From DATIRA01 sp963766505 (GTDB taxonomy: Bacteria > Pseudomonadota > Gammaproteobacteria > Steroidobacterales > Steroidobacteraceae): 64,000 nucleotides of DNA. The stretch is taken from contig CAVYAL010000010.1 of assembly GCA_963766505.1 (NCBI GenBank), positions 186,001 to 250,000 on the forward strand, given 5' to 3'. A model generated the notes under the pieces. The model was not told the DNA's origin. It was given only the letters and a program-made list of their open reading frames with translations, and did no database searches. Shown here piece after piece: positions 59,906-64,000 of the stretch. Every line of letters begins with the position of its first letter. Position 1 is the stretch's first letter. Position numbers and translations under genes: made by a program.

Positions 59906-61366
59906 ATGACCAGAACCGCGATACCGATGCTGGACCTGATGTTCTTCCTTACGGAGACCCAGGACAGCCCGCGACACGTCGGCTCGGTGCTGATACTGCG
60001 CCCGCCCAGGTCACGGGGCAGGAAGGTCGTGCAGCAGGTCGTCGATGCCTATCTTCGGGCCCGGCCAGTCGAGCCCTTCAACCGCATCCCGGTCTTCCCG
60101 AAGATCGGCATGCCGCAGTGGCAGCAGGTCGATTCCGTCGACATGCGCCATCATGTCATGCACCTCGCGCTGCCGCCGCCAGGATCGAACGAGCAGCTCC
60201 ACCGGCTGATCGCCGACCTGCACGCCCCGATGCTCGAGCGGCACCGCCCGGGCTGGAAGATCTACGTGATCGAGGGGCTCGAGGGCGGTCGCTTCGCCGT
60301 TTATCACAAGGTCCACCACGCGCTGGTGGACGGCGAGTCCGGCATGGCGGTACTGCGACGCTCGCTTTCGAGCTCTGCGAGCGACCGGCGCATCCGCACC
60401 ACGGTCGGCGTCCGCATGCCAGCGCGCACGAGGCCCGTGCCCCATGGCTTCGGAGACCTGCTCGAGCGCGAGGCACGCCGTTTTGCGCGGCGGAGCCTGT
60501 CCGTGGGCCGTGGATCGGTACGACTGCTCGAGGATACGGTCGAAGGACTGCGCGGTTTCTCGAAGACGCAGAAGCGGGCGTTCACGGCGCCGGACACGCC
60601 GATGAACGAGCCCATCTACAACTCGCGGGCGATCAGTCACGCGGTGTTCGGGCTCGACGACATGAAGGCCGTGGCCAGGGCGCACGGCGCCACGCTGAAC
60701 GACGTGGCCCTGTGCATACTCGACGCGGCGCTCGAGCGCTACCTGACGGCCAGCGGGCGCAGGCCCGACCACCCTCTCGTCGCGCTCTGTCCGGTGTCGC
60801 TGCGCGACTCCCAGGCAAAGGAGGCGACGACGATGGTGTCGGCGATCTGGCCGCCGCTCGGACCGGTCGCGGCCGACCCCGTGCGCCGGCTCGAGGTGAT
60901 CGCCGAGAACACCCGGGTCGCAAAGCAGCAGCTCAGTGGCCTCGGCCGGGAGGCGGCCTACGCCTACGCGGTGATGGCATTCGCGATGTCGGAGACGCTG
61001 GTGATCGCGCGGCCGGACATTCTCGGCCTGCGCCCGGCCAACGTGCTGATCTCCAACGTGCGCGGTCCCGAGCAGCGGCTGTACCTGAACGGCGCGCGGC
61101 TCGAGGCCTTGTTCCCGGTCTCGACGCTGATCGTCGGCATCGGCCTGAACGTCACCTTCATGTCCTACGCGGGCCAGGTCGTCATGGGATTCACGGCCAA
61201 CGGGTCGGCGCTGCCGGAGGTCGAGAGCCTTGGCCGGTTCGCGCAGCAGGCACTCGACGGGCTCAGGGCCCCCCGCCGGGGCGCCGTCGTCGCCACCAGG
61301 CCCAGCCGTCCAGCGCCGCGACGCTCAAGGCCGCGCCGACCCACTGCCACAGTGGCACGAAGATGA
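59906..61366 (+). CDS. Wax ester synthase / diacylglycerol acyltransferase (WS/DGAT)
   Basis: Transfers acyl-CoA to fatty alcohols or diacylglycerol, building neutral-lipid stores. The 486 residues include the catalytic HHxxxDG motif as KVHHALVDGESGMAVL near residues 135-145, LAPVSLR-like ALCPVSLRDSQAKEATTM, and NVLISNVRGPEQRLYLNG, all diagnostic. The last 32 residues are proline/arginine-rich and overlap a convergent membrane-protein gene by 104 bases; that tail may not be part of the ancestral enzyme. Confidence 0.93.
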   Translation: MTRTAIPMLDLMFFLTETQDSPRHVGSVLILRPPRSRGRKVVQQVVDAYLRARPVEPFNRIPVFPKIGMPQWQQVDSVDMRHHVMHLALPPPGSNEQLHRLIADLHAPMLERHRPGWKIYVIEGLEGGRFAVYHKVHHALVDGESGMAVLRRSLSSSASDRRIRTTVGVRMPARTRPVPHGFGDLLEREARRFARRSLSVGRGSVRLLEDTVEGLRGFSKTQKRAFTAPDTPMNEPIYNSRAISHAVFGLDDMKAVARAHGATLNDVALCILDAALERYLTASGRRPDHPLVALCPVSLRDSQAKEATTMVSAIWPPLGPVAADPVRRLEVIAENTRVAKQQLSGLGREAAYAYAVMAFAMSETLVIARPDILGLRPANVLISNVRGPEQRLYLNGARLEALFPVSTLIVGIGLNVTFMSYAGQVVMGFTANGSALPEVESLGRFAQQALDGLRAPRRGAVVATRPSRPAPRRSRPRRPTATVARR

Positions 61367-61658
61367 ATACCAGCGCGCCCTGCGCATCGAGGCTGACGAA
61401 GAAGGCGTCGTAGTAGACGAACGCGGCGAACAGCGCCATCGCGAGGCTGACGAGCAGAAGCCCGATGTCCCGTGCACGGTTCCCGTCGAACCTTCGCGTC
61501 GCGTGCAGCAGGAATACGAACGGAGAGACGACCCACAGACCGAATCCCACGGCCCAGAGGAAGTTCTGTCCGCGGGAGAGATCCGCGGCATAGCTCATCA
61601 GGCCGAGGCAGCCGGCGGCCGCGGAAATCAGCACGATGCGCGTGAGGCGAGTGATCAC
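61263..61658 (-). CDS. Small four-helix membrane protein
   Basis: A 131-residue protein with four hydrophobic segments: VLISAAAGCLGLMSYAADLS, FLWAVGFGLWVVSPFVFLLH, IGLLLVSLAMALFAAFVYYD, and FIFVPLWQWVGAALSVAALD. Charge pattern and hydropathy favour a real membrane protein. No family assigned. It overlaps the end of the WS/DGAT gene in a convergent orientation by 104 bases. Confidence 0.7.
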   Translation of the reverse strand: MITRLTRIVLISAAAGCLGLMSYAADLSRGQNFLWAVGFGLWVVSPFVFLLHATRRFDGNRARDIGLLLVSLAMALFAAFVYYDAFFVSLDAQGALVFIFVPLWQWVGAALSVAALDGWAWWRRRRPGGGP

Positions 61659-61840
61659 CAGGTCCTCCCTGCGGGATCAGAGCATGCGTGACCGGAGGCG
61701 TCAAACGAGTGCGTAGCGCATACTGCAGCCGGACGCGCGGAGACGGTGCAGGCCGCAGCCAGGGCGACGGCGGCGGGCTTTTCCGCGTCAATCGCGCGCA
61801 GTAGAGTCTCAAGCACACTGCGCCGACAGAGGAAGCCCTG

Positions 61841-62332
61841 ATGACGAATGCCGCAGCGAGAAAGTTCACCCTGACGGTCAACGGCAGCGCGCGTGCGGTG
61901 GAAGCCGAGCCGGACATGCCGCTGCTCTGGGCGCTTCGCGACCTGCTCGGGCTCAAGGGCGCAAAGTATTCCTGCGGCATCTCGGTCTGCGGCTCGTGCA
62001 CCGTGCAACTCGACGGCGCGCCGGTGCGTTCCTGCGTCGTCACCGTCGCAGGCGCGGTCGGCAGGCAGATCCGCACGATCGAGGGGCTAGGTGGCGAGCA
62101 TCCCGTACAGCGTGCCTGGCTCGAGCTGCAGGTTCCCCAGTGCGGCTACTGCCAGAGCGGGCAGATCATGCAGGCGGTCGCGCTGCTCGAGCGCAACCCG
62201 TCGCCCACGCCGGACGAGGTCCGCTCGGGCATGAACGGCAACCTGTGTCGCTGCGGCACCTACCCGCGCATCGAGGCCGCGGTGCTGCGCGCCGCCGAGC
62301 TGCTGCGCGGCTCGAAGGAGGGCCGGGCATGA
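61841..62332 (+). CDS. 2Fe-2S subunit of a molybdenum hydroxylase (isoquinoline oxidoreductase alpha type)
   Basis: A 163-residue electron-transfer subunit. It binds two 2Fe-2S clusters: the N-terminal plant-type ferredoxin motif SCGISVCGSCTVQLDGAPVR and the C-terminal helical cluster QCGYCQSGQIMQAVALLERN with NGNLCRCGTYPRIEAAV. The partner subunit begins inside its stop codon. Related enzymes oxidise N-heterocycles, aldehydes or nicotinate, the substrate here is unknown. Confidence 0.95.
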   Translation: MTNAAARKFTLTVNGSARAVEAEPDMPLLWALRDLLGLKGAKYSCGISVCGSCTVQLDGAPVRSCVVTVAGAVGRQIRTIEGLGGEHPVQRAWLELQVPQCGYCQSGQIMQAVALLERNPSPTPDEVRSGMNGNLCRCGTYPRIEAAVLRAAELLRGSKEGRA

Positions 62333-64000
62333 TCACGCGACGCGACTTCATGTTGTCGAGCGGCGGCCTGGCCGTAGCGCTCAGCGTACCGCTGCCAGGC
62401 CTGGGCGCGGAATCAACGTCGGTCCCGGCCTTCGTTACGGCGTACCTCGAGGTGGCGCCGGACGGCACGGTGACGCTGCATTCGCCCACCACCGAGATGG
62501 GCCAGGGGACGCACACCGCGCACGCCGTGATCGTGGCCGACGAGCTGGGTGTCGACCTCGAGCGTGTCAGCGTCACGACGCCCGAACCCGCCGACCCGTT
62601 CCGGCGCAACGGCCAGATGGGCTCGGGTGGCTCCTGGGGCGTGCGGTTCTGGTACGAGCCACTGCACAAGGCGGCTGCACAGGCCCGCGAGATGCTGCTG
62701 GCCGCGGCTGCGGCCGAGTGGGCGCTGCCGGCCGCGGAGCTCGAGCTCGCGCGAGGCGAGGTTGTTCACGCTGCAACGGGACGCAAGGCAGGCATCGGGG
62801 CGTTTGCAGCTGCAGCGGCCGGCATCGCGCCCCCCGAGGCGCCACGGCTGCGGGACCGCAGTGAATGGCGCTACTCCGGCCGGGATGTGCCACGAGTGGA
62901 CCTCGGGCCCAAGGTACGTGGCGAGCCCGTGTTCGCCTCCGACGTCGAAAGGCCAGGCATGGTCCACGCCTGCGCACGGCTGTCCCCGGTCTTCGGCGCC
63001 GAGCTCGATTCGTTCGATCGCGACAGCGCGCTCGCGATCCCGGGCGTCCTCGACGTCGTCGCGATCCCGGGAGGTGCAGCGGTCGTCGCCTCGAATACCT
63101 GGGCGGCCATTCGTGGGGCGGATGCGCTCGAGATCCGATTCAAGCGTACTGCGCACGAGGACCTCGATTCCGCGGCCATCTCGCGCGCAATGCATGCGGC
63201 GCTCGGTCCCGAAGCGCGACCGATCAAGGCGCGCGAGGACGGCGACCTCGCGGCTGCGTTCGCAGCGGAGGCGCGACTGGTGACGGCCGACTACGAGGTT
63301 CCCTACCTCTCGCACATGCCGATGGAGCCCTGGACCTGCACGGTCGAGATCGCGCCACAGGGCGAGGTGCACATCTGGGCCCCGGTGCAGACCCAGGACC
63401 GGAACCGCAACGCGGCCGCCGAGGCCGCGGGACTGCCGCCGGAGAAGATCCGCCTGCATACCACGATGCTCGGCGGTGGCTTCGGGCGGCGGCTCGGTTC
63501 CGACGGCATCGCCGCCGCGGTCGTCACGGCCAGGGCCATCAGGCGGCCCGTGAAGTTCCTCTGGCAGCGCGAGGATGAGCTGGGACAGGGCTGGTATCGC
63601 CCCGCGCAGGTCGCGCGGCTCAAGGCGGCGCTCGACGCGGACGGGCGCGTGAGGGGACTCGAGGTGCGCACGGCCGGGCCTTCGCTGGCGAACAGCTTCG
63701 GCGCGCGGGGTCTGCCGGAGGGCCAGCTCGATGGCTCCTCGGTGCAGACGATCAGGGAGTCCCGCTACAAGCCCGACGCCTTCCACGTCGAGTGGGTGCG
63801 CGTGGACCAGCCCGTGCCGATGGCTCCCTGGCGTTCGGTGGGTGCCACGCAGAACGGCTACTTCCTCGAGTGCTTCATCGACGAGGTGGCGCGGGCCGCG
63901 GGCAAGGACCCCTACCAGCTGCGTCGCGAGCTGCTGGCCCACGATGCGCGGGCACTGAACGTGATCGACACCGTGGCTCGCGCAGCCGGCTGGGGTGAGC
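62329..64000 (+). CDS. Molybdopterin-binding subunit of an isoquinoline-oxidoreductase-like enzyme, partial
   Basis: The large subunit of the same complex; 557 residues visible, the rest lies beyond the window. A twin-arginine leader (ITRRDFMLSSGG) suggests export of the folded Mo-cofactor holoenzyme. Molybdopterin-region motifs include SPTTEMGQGTHTAHAVIVAD, NGQMGSGGSWGVRFWYEPLH, YLSHMPMEPWTCTVEIAPQG, and TTMLGGGFGRRLGSDGIAAA. The ATG overlaps the alpha-subunit stop by four bases, so the two are translationally coupled. Confidence 0.93.
   Translation, partial: MITRRDFMLSSGGLAVALSVPLPGLGAESTSVPAFVTAYLEVAPDGTVTLHSPTTEMGQGTHTAHAVIVADELGVDLERVSVTTPEPADPFRRNGQMGSGGSWGVRFWYEPLHKAAAQAREMLLAAAAAEWALPAAELELARGEVVHAATGRKAGIGAFAAAAAGIAPPEAPRLRDRSEWRYSGRDVPRVDLGPKVRGEPVFASDVERPGMVHACARLSPVFGAELDSFDRDSALAIPGVLDVVAIPGGAAVVASNTWAAIRGADALEIRFKRTAHEDLDSAAISRAMHAALGPEARPIKAREDGDLAAAFAAEARLVTADYEVPYLSHMPMEPWTCTVEIAPQGEVHIWAPVQTQDRNRNAAAEAAGLPPEKIRLHTTMLGGGFGRRLGSDGIAAAVVTARAIRRPVKFLWQREDELGQGWYRPAQVARLKAALDADGRVRGLEVRTAGPSLANSFGARGLPEGQLDGSSVQTIRESRYKPDAFHVEWVRVDQPVPMAPWRSVGATQNGYFLECFIDEVARAAGKDPYQLRRELLAHDARALNVIDTVARAAGWGE

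Overview
The window is GC-rich chromosomal DNA from a gammaproteobacterium. The run aroQ-accB-accC-prmA-(zinc-ribbon gene)-dusB-fis-purH, the cutA-dsbD-groESL neighbourhood, glnE, and the Kdo genes kdkA and waaA beside tolC all point that way. No rRNA, tRNA, CRISPR array or plasmid function is visible, and I cannot assign a genus. 

Core left arm, 1-12,082. One long minus-strand block carries purine, tRNA-modification, fatty-acid, shikimate and thiol-redox genes. It is followed by a plus-strand groES-groEL operon with a sigma70-type promoter directly abutting a CIRCE-like operator, and two tandem terminators. accC has a one-base frameshift that is probably a sequence error, because the gene is normally essential. 

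Accessory region, about 12,083-32,900. Directly downstream of the groEL terminators begins a patchwork containing four relics of one IS91-like transposon, each with different internal deletions. Three of them share the same end, about 80 bp long. Their junctions cut through a Na+/dicarboxylate symporter gene, a beta-propeller gene and nirS (cytochrome cd1 nitrite reductase), of which only the last quarter remains. Between two relics sits an intact cassette for amino-sugar use: a GH109 exo-N-acetylgalactosaminidase with a Tat/lipoprotein leader, a sodium:solute symporter, and a single protein fusing a sugar-nucleotidyltransferase domain to a NahK-like N-acetylhexosamine 1-kinase domain. I read this as release, import and direct activation of GalNAc or GlcNAc to a nucleotide sugar. 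Further along come a fasciclin protein, a ParDE-type toxin-antitoxin pair, a crotonase with a TetR regulator and two palindromic operators, an internally deleted IS6-type transposase, a secreted protein with Hcp-like features, a 68-bp shard of groEL, and a TIR-domain protein with a DUF1232-like segment next to a small lipoprotein. 

Right arm, about 32,900-64,000. This resumes ordinary chromosome. It holds a membrane TPR protein, VOC and flavin-reductase enzymes, a solute-binding protein, RarD, a nitrous-oxide-stimulated-promoter family protein, a nitroreductase, apt overlapping a Tet-like MFS pump overlapping glnE, the LPS inner-core genes (GT9 glycosyltransferase, kdkA, waaA), tolC, a Pcm-like methyltransferase, a GGDEF-EAL protein overlapping a YcbX/mARC-like MOSC protein, an AraC regulator, a wax-ester-synthase/DGAT and, at the edge, an isoquinoline-oxidoreductase-type molybdenum hydroxylase pair.
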